The position numbers were made by a program, and so were the translations under genes. Positions 58,801-64,000 of a stretch of 64,000 bases of DNA are shown one piece after another. Every line of letters starts with the position of its first letter. The stretch's first letter is position 1. This stretch comes from Lacunisphaera limnophila (GTDB taxonomy: Bacteria > Verrucomicrobiota > Verrucomicrobiia > Opitutales > Opitutaceae): contig NZ_CP016094.1 of the NCBI RefSeq assembly GCF_001746835.1, positions 868,001 through 932,000 on the forward strand, read 5' to 3'. A model generated the notes under the pieces. That model did not search any database. It was not told where the DNA came from and saw nothing but the letters and a program-made list of their open reading frames with translations.

Positions 58801-61800
58801 GATGTTATCCGCGGCCGCCCCGGCGTTGATGGTCGTCACGCCGGCGATGGTGCGGACGTTCACGCGGTCGGCGCCGTTGTGGGTGTTCACCGTCGTGGCG
58901 CCGGTGTGGGTGGTCGCGACCGTGAGGGTGTCGGCGCCCGAGCCGAGGGAGACGTTGAGGGTGTCGACGCCGTAGTAGTTGATCCCGGCGATGCGCTGGG
59001 TGGTAGTGATGGCACCACCGGTGAGGGAGGCGGTGTCGAGGTCGAGGGTCACAGCCTCACCGGCCAGCGCGCCCTGGAAGTTGATGATGAACTCGTCGCC
59101 CACGCGCTCGGCGAAGGCGGAGCGATTGCCGTAAACGGAGCCGAGGGCCGTGCCGACGGTGCTGTCACCGTGAATGGTCGTCTGCTGCTCGGCGAAGTGG
59201 GCGCGGAAGAGGGCCCAGAGGGCGCCGGTGATGTCGTCGTCGGAGGCGTTCCAGGCCAAATCGGTCGTCCACTTGCCCTCGTAGCCGAGGCGGAAGGTAC
59301 CGCCGGTGGCATCCACCCGGAAGCTGACGGCCTGGTTGACCGTGGCGAGGTCGGAGGTCATCTCGAGGCCGGTCAGGGTGGTGCGGGTGAGCAGACCCGT
59401 GTTGCCGTCGAGGTCGCCGCGGTGGTTGACGTTGGCAACATCGGTATCGGCGCCGCCGTCCATGGTCAGGTGGGCGGCAAGGCTGGTCAGCACGCCGGTC
59501 GCATCGGTGGCGGAACCCACGTTAAAGGTATCGTCGCCGGCGCCGCCGAGGAGGATGGTGTGGCCGGAAATAGTCCGGACATTGATGGTGTCACCGCCGC
59601 CCCCGGCGTCCAGGACCGTGCGGCCGGGCCCGGTGTTCTCGATGGTAAAGGTGTCGGCGCCCGAGCCCAGGTTGATCACGAACTCATCGAGATCGGAATA
59701 GTCCACATAACCCTCGCCGCCACCGCTGGCGGTCATGCCGAGGCCGGAAAGGCGGGTCGCCGTAAGCGTACCGGTATTGGTGACCGTGCTGCCCTCATTG
59801 CGGACCCAGAGACGGTCGATCGTCAGGTCCTCGTCCACCAGAAGGTTCACGTTGCCAACGTCGGGGAGCGGGCCGGTGTCTTCGCCCGGCAGGCCGATGC
59901 CGGCCTCAAGCGGCGGAACGCCATCGCCGACGCCGCCGACGATGGTGATAAAGGAGTCGATCGCAGTCAGCTCGTAGACCGGCGTGAAGGTCACGGTGTC
60001 AAGGATCGGGTCGCCGCTGCCATCGACTTCCGCCTCACCGCTGCTATTAACGCGAATGACCTGGACCGGGTCCGGCGCCCCGCCGAGGTGGATGGTGTCG
60101 GAACCGAGGCCGCCGACCACCTCGACCTCGAGGCCGAGGGGCGCGCCGAGGATCCAGATGTTGTCGTTGCCCTCGGCGGCGTAGATCGCGAGGCGCTCGA
60201 TGTTCGTGAAGGTCACGTTCAGGCCCATGCCGTAAATGCCGGTGGGCGTGAGGATGATGGTGTCGGAGAACTCCGTGGCGATGGCCACGATCGTGTCGGT
60301 GCCACTGCCGCCATCGATCCTGACCGGCGCGTTGACGGCGTAGCTGACGTTGTTGGCACCGCCGCCGGTGGAGACATTAGTGGCGCCGCGCTGAGGGTCG
60401 TAGCCCTCCGGACCCTCGGAGGAGCCGGCCAAGGCGAAGGCGCGGATGGTAAAGGTGTCGTTGCCGTCGCCGCCGTCGAGTTCGAGGACCGCGCGGTTGT
60501 GGAAGATGACAAAATAGTCTTCGCCCGTGCCGCCGACGATCGTGAGCTTCTTGCTCACGCCGTGGCTGAGCAGGCCACGCGTGGTGGCCAGGAGGTCACC
60601 GGTCTCAAAGCCTTCGCCGGTGAAGCTGTTGCCGAAGACCTGGCCGATCCGGTAGAGGTCGCCGTCGTTGCCACCGTTGATGACGGTGATCGCGCTGTTG
60701 TCGTCGATGGCAAAGTCGTTGTCGCCGGCCAGCGCGTTGATCGTGAGCGTGCCGTTGATGTAGTTGGTCAGCGTGCTGCTGATGAACTCGTTGTAGTTGA
60801 CGCGTTCGTAGGAGGACAGCTGGTTGTCGTCGACGTCGTACTGGAGCAGCACCACGAAGTGCTTACGGAGCAGGAAGGTGTCGGACCCCGGCGTGCCGTT
60901 CATGGTCAGGTTGTTCGTGCCGGCCGTGCCGGTGTCGCGGACATTGATCAGGGACGAGCCGGCGCCGGAGAACCAGATATGGAAGTGATCGCTGTCCTCG
61001 TTGCCGTCCAGGTTCAGGGTGGCGCCGATGGGGTTGGTGCCGACGGCATGGTCGGAATTGACGGTGATGGTATCATCACCCGCGTTGCCGTCGACGTTGG
61101 TCAGCGTGGAGGTGCTGACAATGTCCAAGGTGTCGTCGCCAGCGCCGAGCTCGAGATTCAGGGTCTCGATGCTGGAGTAGCTGATGCCCGCGGTCATGCC
61201 CAGGCCGGTCAGAGCCGTGGCGGTCAGGGTGCCGGTGTTGCCGGCGAGGTCGCCGGTATCGTCGACATTCAGTGTGTCCGTGCCGCCACCGGTCAGAGTC
61301 AGGAGGCCGGCTAGGCTGTTCAGGTTGCCGCCGGTGGTCGGCATCGTGCTGCCCACGTTGATGGTATTGGTGTTGGCGCCGGTATTGACGTTGGTGGCAC
61401 CCGTGGTGGCCTGGACGTTGATGGTGTCGTTGCCGCCGTTGGTATTAAGGTTGGTCGTGCCGGCGTGCGTGCTGGCGATGGTGAAGGTGTCGCCGCCGGA
61501 TCCGAGGTGGATATTGACCGTGGTCAGCGTACCGTAGGTCAGCGTGCCGGTCATGCCAAGGTTGCTCAGCACCGTGTCCGTGAGGTTGCCGGTGTTGCCG
61601 GCCGAATCGCCGGTGTCGTCCACATGCAGCGTGCCACCGTTCGCATCGCCGTTGACCGTGAGGTTGGCGCCAATGCTGTTGACGTTGCCGCCGGTGTCGC
61701 CGTTGCCGGCGTTCGTGCCGACATAGAAGTTGTCTGCCCCGGCCCCGCCGTTGAGGGTCGTCACGCCGGCGATGGTGCGCAGGTTGATGCGGTCGGCGCC

Positions 61801-64000
61801 GCCGCCGCTGTTGACCGTCGTCGTGCCGACGTGGGTGCTGATGATGGTGAAGGTGTCGTCGCCGGAGCCGAAGGTGAGGCCGAGGGTCTCAATGCTGCTG
61901 TAGGTGATGCCGCCGGCCATGCCCAGGCCGGTGATCGTCGTGCCGGTGAGCTGGCCGTCGGTCTTGGCGCCGCTGCCGGAGTCATTGAGGTTCACCGAGT
62001 CGGTGCCGCCGCCGTTGATCGTCAAGGCGCCATCAAGATTGTCGACCACGGCGCTGGAGTTGCCGAGATTGACGGTGTTGGTGCCGGTGCCGGTGTTGAC
62101 CGTGGTGGCGGCGCTCAGCGCCCGCAGGTTAAAGATGTCGTCGTCCGCGTCGCCGTTCAGGGTCAGGGCGGCGGTGGACGCGGTGATGGTGACGGTGTCG
62201 TTGCCCGCACCGCCACTGAGGGTGAGCGAGGCGGAGTTGCCGTTGGCGGTGAAGGTGTCGGCGCCGGCGTCACCGTAGATGCTCGTGGCGACCGCGGTGC
62301 TGTTGATGGTGATGGCGTCGTCGTTGTCACCGGCGTTGAGCGTGAGGGTCTCGATGCCGGAATAGTTCACCACCTGGCTGCTGCGGCTGACGCTGCTGCT
62401 GGTGACGGTAAGCGTGTCGGCGCTGGTGGTGCCGTTGATGACCAGGGTGTCGGCGGCGCCGGCGGTGTCGGCCACGTTGGTGATGCCGCCGGTGGTGTTA
62501 AGGTTGATGGTGTAGGCGTCGTTGCCGCCCGCGCCATCGAGGGTGGCGGTGCCGGTCCAGCTGCTGACGCTGAAGGTGTTGGCGCTGCTGCCGCCGGTGA
62601 GGGTGGCGACCTCGATGCCGGTGAGGCTGAGGGAACCGCCGGTGCTGCGGGTGAGGGCGGTGTCGCTGAGCGTGAAGTTGGCGTTGTTGCTGGCGATGAC
62701 GGTGTCGGTGCCGCCCTTGCCGTCGATGGAACCGCCGTTCGTCCAGCCCGAGATCGTGAACGAGTTGTCGTCCTCGTTGCCATAGAGTTCGGCGACCTGC
62801 ATGCCACTGAGCGTGATCGTGACACCGCTCTCGATGATCGCGGTGTTGGTCAGCGTCAGGCTGGTCGCGGTCGTGGCGCGGATGGTGCCGGTGCTGCCCG
62901 AACCATTGAAGGTGGCGGTGCCAGTCCACGGATTCGGGTCGATGTCGGAATCCGTCCCGGAACCACCCAGGCTGGTGGTCTCGAAGACGGCATTCGCGGC
63001 ACCGTCAAGCACGACGTTCTTGATGGAGTCGTTATCAAAAGTGAGGGTTTGGCTGTTGGCGCCGTCACCGTAAGTCAGGCTGCCATCGGTGAGGACATAC
63101 TCGGTATAGCCCGGGGCCCGCACCGTCGTGTTGCCGTTAGCATGATCCTTGATCCGGCCCTCACCGTCGCCGGCATAGTAGGTGCCGCCGGCCGCGCCAA
63201 ACTCGACCCAGTCGTCATTGGTGCCACCGTAGACGAGGGCGGTGCCGGAACCGACGATGAAGTGGTTCTTGCCGGAGACCGCCTTGCCGACGTTGATATC
63301 GACCGGAAGGTTCAGCGCCGGATCGACCTTGATATAGGTGTTCGAGGCGGCGGTGTCGGTGGCGACGATCTTGGTGACGTTGTCGAACTCCTTGGTGAAG
63401 CCCAGGGCATCGACCGTGACCTTCTTGCCCGTGGAGGTGCCGTTGCCAGCCGAGGTCAAGTTATAGCTCTCATCCGTGGCCGCCCCGTAGGCGGCACCGC
63501 GCAGGTAGGCATCGGCGCCGACGTTGAGATAGAGCGTGTTGCCCACCATGCGGGCGAGGTCCGGCGGCGGCGGGGGCGCGGGCACGGCCCCGCGCGTGCC
63601 GAAGGTCTTGCTCCAGGTGCCGCCGATGACGAGAGCGGGCACATTGATCCGGTAGGTTTTCCACGGGGTCCAGATCTTGATCGTGAACGCGGGCGTGATC
63701 TGGAGGCTGATGTAGACCGAGAGGCTGACGGTCCCATCGCTGGCGAAAGTGAAGTTGCCGCCGGCGCTGAGCTTGATGCCGAAGGCGCCGAAGGTGGCGC
63801 TGATGCTGCCGGAAACGGTGGCGACGCCGCTGAAGCTCTTGCTAAAGGAAACGGACACCGTGCCGGCGAAGCCGAAGATGTCGGGATTGAGGAACGTGAC
63901 GCTGGCGGTGGCGGTGAAGCTGAACTCGCTGGAGCCGTCGGTCAGGATGGTCAGGTTGCCGTAGAAATTCAGGCTGAAGAACCCGAAGAAATCGAGGCTG
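46813..64000 (-). CDS. Giant repeat protein with RTX-like and beta-strand repeats, N-terminus missing
   Basis: The frame is open through 64000, so at least 5,728 residues are encoded and the N-terminus is outside. A first part (63,860 to ~62,950) has beta-rich segments (SVSFSKSFSGVATVSGS) and a proline linker APPPPPDLAR. From ~62,900 to ~56,640 come repeats of about 120 residues with marks such as SIETLNVDLGSGGDTF, NTGNLTATALTGLGM and DTVNVDDTGD. From ~56,300 to ~47,450 come RTX-like calcium-binding turns (GGxGxDxI, for example GSGNDLILGGAGGD, DNIFGGGGDD) in units of about 115 residues. The last ~95 residues are a Pro/Glu/Thr-rich tail (PAEPPADEAPPAN) instead of a classical RTX secretion signal. 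Probably a secreted or surface-anchored adhesin or matrix protein. Very few Lys and no visible enzyme domain. Confidence 0.88.
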   Translation of the reverse strand, partial: SLDFFGFFSLNFYGNLTILTDGSSEFSFTATASVTFLNPDIFGFAGTVSVSFSKSFSGVATVSGSISATFGAFGIKLSAGGNFTFASDGTVSLSVYISLQITPAFTIKIWTPWKTYRINVPALVIGGTWSKTFGTRGAVPAPPPPPDLARMVGNTLYLNVGADAYLRGAAYGAATDESYNLTSAGNGTSTGKKVTVDALGFTKEFDNVTKIVATDTAASNTYIKVDPALNLPVDINVGKAVSGKNHFIVGSGTALVYGGTNDDWVEFGAAGGTYYAGDGEGRIKDHANGNTTVRAPGYTEYVLTDGSLTYGDGANSQTLTFDNDSIKNVVLDGAANAVFETTSLGGSGTDSDIDPNPWTGTATFNGSGSTGTIRATTATSLTLTNTAIIESGVTITLSGMQVAELYGNEDDNSFTISGWTNGGSIDGKGGTDTVIASNNANFTLSDTALTRSTGGSLSLTGIEVATLTGGSSANTFSVSSWTGTATLDGAGGNDAYTINLNTTGGITNVADTAGAADTLVINGTTSADTLTVTSSSVSRSSQVVNYSGIETLTLNAGDNDDAITINSTAVATSIYGDAGADTFTANGNSASLTLSGGAGNDTVTITASTAALTLNGDADDDIFNLRALSAATTVNTGTGTNTVNLGNSSAVVDNLDGALTINGGGTDSVNLNDSGSGAKTDGQLTGTTITGLGMAGGITYSSIETLGLTFGSGDDTFTIISTHVGTTTVNSGGGADRINLRTIAGVTTLNGGAGADNFYVGTNAGNGDTGGNVNSIGANLTVNGDANGGTLHVDDTGDSAGNTGNLTDTVLSNLGMTGTLTYGTLTTVNIHLGSGGDTFTIASTHAGTTNLNTNGGNDTINVQATTGATNVNTGANTNTINVGSTMPTTGGNLNSLAGLLTLTGGGTDTLNVDDTGDLAGNTGTLTATALTGLGMTAGISYSSIETLNLELGAGDDTLDIVSTSTLTNVDGNAGDDTITVNSDHAVGTNPIGATLNLDGNEDSDHFHIWFSGAGSSLINVRDTGTAGTNNLTMNGTPGSDTFLLRKHFVVLLQYDVDDNQLSSYERVNYNEFISSTLTNYINGTLTINALAGDNDFAIDDNSAITVINGGNDGDLYRIGQVFGNSFTGEGFETGDLLATTRGLLSHGVSKKLTIVGGTGEDYFVIFHNRAVLELDGGDGNDTFTIRAFALAGSSEGPEGYDPQRGATNVSTGGGANNVSYAVNAPVRIDGGSGTDTIVAIATEFSDTIILTPTGIYGMGLNVTFTNIERLAIYAAEGNDNIWILGAPLGLEVEVVGGLGSDTIHLGGAPDPVQVIRVNSSGEAEVDGSGDPILDTVTFTPVYELTAIDSFITIVGGVGDGVPPLEAGIGLPGEDTGPLPDVGNVNLLVDEDLTIDRLWVRNEGSTVTNTGTLTATRLSGLGMTASGGGEGYVDYSDLDEFVINLGSGADTFTIENTGPGRTVLDAGGGGDTINVRTISGHTILLGGAGDDTFNVGSATDATGVLTSLAAHLTMDGGADTDVANVNHRGDLDGNTGLLTRTTLTGLEMTSDLATVNQAVSFRVDATGGTFRLGYEGKWTTDLAWNASDDDITGALWALFRAHFAEQQTTIHGDSTVGTALGSVYGNRSAFAERVGDEFIINFQGALAGEAVTLDLDTASLTGGAITTTQRIAGINYYGVDTLNVSLGSGADTLTVATTHTGATTVNTHNGADRVNVRTIAGVTTINAGAAADNIYVGTNAGAGDTGGNVNSIGANLTVNGDATGGILHVDDTGDTLGNTGNLTSTVLSGLGMTGTLTYGTLTTVNLHLGSGGDTFTIESSHAGTTNLNANAGDDTINVRTIAGATNITTGTDTNTVNVGSTMPTTGGNVNSISALLTLTGGGTDTLNVDDTGDTAGNTGNLTATALTGLGMASGITYASIETLNVDLGSGGDTFRIESTHVGTTNLNANAGNDTINIRTIAGATNVTTGTDTNTVNVGSAMPTTNGNVNGISALLTLTGGGTDTVNVNDTSDSAANITGNLTSTLLTGLGMSSGISYSSIEELDISLGSGDDIFTIESTHTGTTTVHSHNGADRINVRTIAGVTTINTGAGVDNVYVGTNAGLGDTGGNVNSIGANLYVHGNANGGILHVDDTGDTLANTGNLTSTVLSGLNMTGVITYGTLTTANLHLGAGGDTFTIESTHAGTTNLNANNGDDTVHIRTTAGLTNLTTGTGTNLVNVGSLMPTTGGNVNAISGLDLLTLDGGGTDTVNVDDTGDTLGNTGNLTASLLTGLGLGNGIDYTSIETLNIRLGSGGDTFRIESTHVGTTNLYTNAGDDTTNIRTIAGATNVYTGTDTNTVNIGSDMPTTGGHLNDISALLTLTGGGTDTVNVDDRNDTAGNTGTLTGSTLRGLGMAAGIDYTSIETLNIDLGSGDDVFNVQGTTAVTTLNTQDGDDRIYVSSSAALTTGTSTDFLTGHLDLITGTLNLYADSGRNLLMVSDEAATVGDTALTITANSISGMAPALITYQAAASDGDFTPGVTIWTSRGDDVIVVTGSDTRSGTRTTTTLNTNTGDDDVTVTLDALVDGFFVLNTEDGDDTVDASASSLPLVIFGGAGSDTIEGGSGGDILFGDRGRVHYLDTNGDAVAILGGGGPDDLTDGIIRDDLFAFTVDSATGDVDTITGGTGSDYILGGLGADILAAGEGDNTVVGDHAEVTLTDGLVTLVESLLTGGGGDTITSGSGRDLILGGTGLDNIQAGAGDNVVLGDHGTLTLAANIVTDAVSMVSVDGDVDTITTLGGRDFILGGEAGDIIAAGEGDNAVAGDHGDFSITSATAFTFTATDFTIGGNDEITTGAGLDTLIGGLGLDTITAGDGDNVVLGDHGDVTRDSATDDITATSTDEATGDDDEITTGAGLDVILGGMGDDTIDAGEGSNIVFGDSGTVTIEGGLPVSMATTAPADGGDDIITTGDGDDTILGGEGADLITAGHGDNIVFGDTGSATFSGALTVNLEATSASGGMDEIYTGTGDDFVLGGRGDDFIDAGEGDNVAFGDQGEVDFTAGHATSLVSADATADGNDIIFTASGSDVVLGGGGHDQLTVGVGPFAFSEGANTVLGDHGAILRALNGSVLTTTRVTSGDLDIGGDDLITGGFGADLIIAGAGADGVNAGEGDNVVLGDEGRIETASFLFTVIESSSGDYLDLIIGGAGTGTDYLLGGGAADTLIAGDLLTPGDGTNVVLGDHGTITFTAGILSQVASTTSTGDSDLIEAGDGYNIVIGGFGADSITTLGGTNVLVGDQGRVNVTGTTLVDATTLDATTGSFDLIVTGSGTHWILGGDADDIIEAGDGFAVILGDHGQIERGTGDAITVTSLDMTVGGADLITAGSGDDIIVGGLAADIIEAGEGDNLVLGDSGEIIIASDGGYDLARSLAPADGDSDIITAGAGDDLIIGGAAGDEITAGEGDNLIIGDIGTLDFIAGVLRSALSSDFTIGGDDTITAGAGDDFIIGGLGSDTLTAGEGVNVVLGDHGEVTYTAAGAYDLARTLEASAGAADTITTGSGNDLILGGAGGDEITAGAGANLVIGDHGTFDFDAGLLRSAISSDFTIGGDDEITTGAGNDFIIGGLGSDTLAAGEGVNVVLGDHGEVTYTAAGAYDLARTLEASAGAADTITTGAGNDLILGGAGNDAITAGAGNNLVLGDHGTLDFDAGLLRSALSSDFAIGGNDTITAGAGDDFIIGGLGTDTITAGEGDNVVLGDHGEVTYTTAGEYDLARTLEATAGAADTITAGAGNDLILGGAAGDTITAGDGNNLVLGDHGTLDFDAGLLRSAISSDFTIGGDDDITTGAGDDFIIGGLGSDTLTAGEGVNVVLGDHGEVTYTAAGKYDLARTLQASIGAADTITTGAGNDLILGGAGGDNITAGNGANLAIGDHGTLDFDEGLLRSAISTDFAIGGNDIITAGTGVDFIIGGFGSDTLTAGTGDNVVLGDHGEVTYTAAGKYDLARTLEASAGAADSITTGAGNDLILGGAAGDDITAGDGANLVIGDHGTLDFDEGLLRSAVSTDFAVGGNDTITAGAGVDFIIGGLGTDTLTAGAGDNVVLGDHGEVYYTASGRYDLARSLQATFGANDTITTGSGNDLIIGGAATDTIAAGDGNNLVIGDHGTLDFVEGDLRSAVSTDFAIGGGDAITTGAGDDFIIGGLGIDTLTAGEGDNVVLGDHGEVIYTAAGRYDLARSLEATYGANDTISTGAGDDLIIGGAATDTITAGNGNNLVIGDHGTLDFVEGDLRSAVSTDFAIGGDDTVTTGTGNDFIIGGLGADTLTAGEGDNVILGDHGEVTFSSVGDLNLVRSLAPSEGAGDTITSGAGRDIVVGGRDADTITAGDGDNLVFGDNGEATWLVTVPVHFTTFSTENSADDVITTGEGDDIILAGAGADEVAAGNGDNTIFADEGELEYDADGILEHLLSLDETSGGTDTVTSGAGDDIVVGGKAEDEITAGDGDNLIFGDNGEATWLAGVPVHFTTFSTENSADDVITTGEGDDVILAGAGADIVDASNGDNTVFADEGELTYDADGILELATTLDSDQGAVDEVTTGSGNDIVFGGTDADNIDAGDGDNLVFGDNGEAEWLAGVPVYFGTYDYASANDDVIRTGSGRDIILAGAGADEVTAGDGDNTVFADEGELTYDADGNLELATTLESDQGAADTVTAGSGDDIVFGGTDTDTINAGDGDNLVFGDNGEAEWLATVPVYFGSFAPEDANNDTITTGSGNDTILAGAGVDVVAAGDGNNTIFADEGELTYDSAGRLAEALSLAEDLGANDTVTSGSGNDLVFGGFGLDNINAGNGDNVVFGDNGTALYSSGLAELFQTLTPENSDNDTIATGAGRDVILAGDGTDTVTAGDGDNVILGDEGMITLAAGVLAEITSTDFAAGAADSITTGEGADIIIGGHGLDTITAGNGHNLIAGDNAILTLTSGVAVNLAVLAPATGGADTITTGSGNDIIIGGTAGDVIVAGDGNNVVAGDQATITFLGGVFATLTPTTPEIGGADTITTGGGDDRIVAGTGADWIDAGNGNNVVVGDHALIIQELGALTLVESTAFADGGVDLIFTGTGQDLIIGGTAGDTLHGGAGNDLIFGDHVRVAGAIDLALLPLAQPLDPFTFTAISTQNTGADGRSVAGDDVVFADAGDDIVFGQQGDDILLGGDGDDDLIGGHNVTLGQDGDDLIDAGAGFDVVAGDNASILRTGSNVSPRARALAGTALFDDRGNFLVTDTPQSWPTGIQERAVLILDHAFDTAAGLHGADQLVGGAGGDMLFGQLGDDFIHGDATFAAAAAADGTLDRAAARAAALALFTTSPWAGAATDADDYIEGNGGDDLIFGGLGQDDIVGGSSSMYGLNNRNLRPDGADTIFGGNGTAAAFEDMGDASLDGRARDADVILGDNADILRLVGLNGVSIGAFLTFAYDAAGTMRIIVRGFALLDYTVPSSPDDIGESDNIYGEAGDDSLHGQVGTDLLQGNGNDDNLYGGQGDDNIFGGGGDDSISHSDELKPPPPAPGSSAADPGNSEDGESSLVGDDPLLPNFVAMAANLPVALLSLPAGTPSVGALFTPLYLGVGDSGDMWLGAGGDPVLANGGSQWQIFVPGVFTSTDYGRPSNLVGPSTSFAELLNDESVTPPAGEALPEIPTTEIPSTPETPADETEPSEPNPAESTPPADNNPPAPQGETPPVEPTPEAGTPATEEPEAPAEPPADEAPPAN
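51060..53820 (-). repeat. Tandem 345-bp units in the RTX-like array
   Basis: The landmark gatgatgaa recurs at 51136, 51481, 51826, 52171, 52516, 52861, 53206 and 53551, always exactly 345 bp apart (115 codons). The eight units are very similar throughout. More diverged copies continue the same register to either side (for example near 53,896 and 54,241). Each unit encodes two ~57-residue RTX-like modules, with GDHGTLDFDAGLLRSA and GDHGEVTYTAAG alternating. Confidence 0.85.
56800..62250 (-). repeat. Approx. 360-bp beta-repeat array
   Basis: The DNA encoding the NTGNLT turn recurs near 56861, 57218, 57581, 57946, 58307, 58663, 59395, 61231, 61587 and 61950. Neighbours are 355-366 bp apart, so the units vary slightly in length, unlike the exact 345-bp array. 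Two breaks interrupt it: around 59,000-59,340 (a segment with SFRVDATGGTFRLGYEGKW) and 59,800-61,150 (irregular copies). Confidence 0.75.

Noticed and set aside
56635-61314. Second long antisense frame (about 1,560 codons) on the plus strand
   Set aside because: Same cause: shadow of the ~360-bp beta-repeats.
46813-64000. CRISPR-like regularly spaced repeats
   Set aside because: The repeats are in frame within one coding sequence, with 345- or ~360-bp periods and no short repeat/unique spacer structure.

Overview
The window is GC-rich, densely packed bacterial chromosome. The mix of genes (lone HPr, KamA-type radical SAM enzyme, SIMPL and DUF4097 proteins, giant repeat proteins) and the general feel of the proteins suggest Verrucomicrobiota, probably near Opitutaceae. 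This is an inference; no rRNA is present to prove it.

Layout. 1-29.5 kb is ordinary chromosome: the tail of a TonB-dependent receptor, a SIMPL protein, a KamA-family aminomutase, two large hybrid histidine kinases, carA, a dCache chemoreceptor, a membrane protein with C-terminal TPR, kdsB, HPr, a TatD nuclease, a DUF4097 protein, a tightly overlapping dienelactone-hydrolase/Spx-like/membrane-protein operon, CBS and lipoprotein genes, hrpA, pyruvate kinase, a sulfite-oxidase-like protein, deoA and a PilZ protein.

29.56-34.70 kb is a 5.1-kb integrative element in the 3' end of tRNA-Leu(CAG). It encodes a HUH rolling-circle Rep, a HTH protein, an excisionase and a tyrosine integrase. In its middle are three promoterless, same-direction ORF units separated by attC-like recombination sites, so it looks like an integron-cassette cluster without its own IntI, carried inside a tRNA-targeted replicative element. 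The integrase frame runs into the tRNA. A detached integrase-like tail sits in the same frame at the opposite end, directly upstream of rep. Excision would therefore create a longer integrase and join it to rep by a TGATG stop/start overlap. The element also supplies a replacement terminator for the tRNA it interrupts, while the probable original terminator is stranded at the far end.

34.8-46.5 kb carries ada, a P-loop protein, aroC, a 0.5-kb noncoding stretch rich in inverted repeats, an RND efflux pump with its adaptor, an outer-membrane beta-barrel, and a divergent OmpR/EnvZ-type two-component pair likely to control that module.

46.7-64 kb holds tRNA-Arg(CCU) and one giant minus-strand gene (at least 5,728 codons, start outside the window). 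It encodes a secreted or surface protein built from two repeat classes: about 120-residue beta-repeats, then a long RTX-like array whose central part is tandem 345-bp units in exact register.
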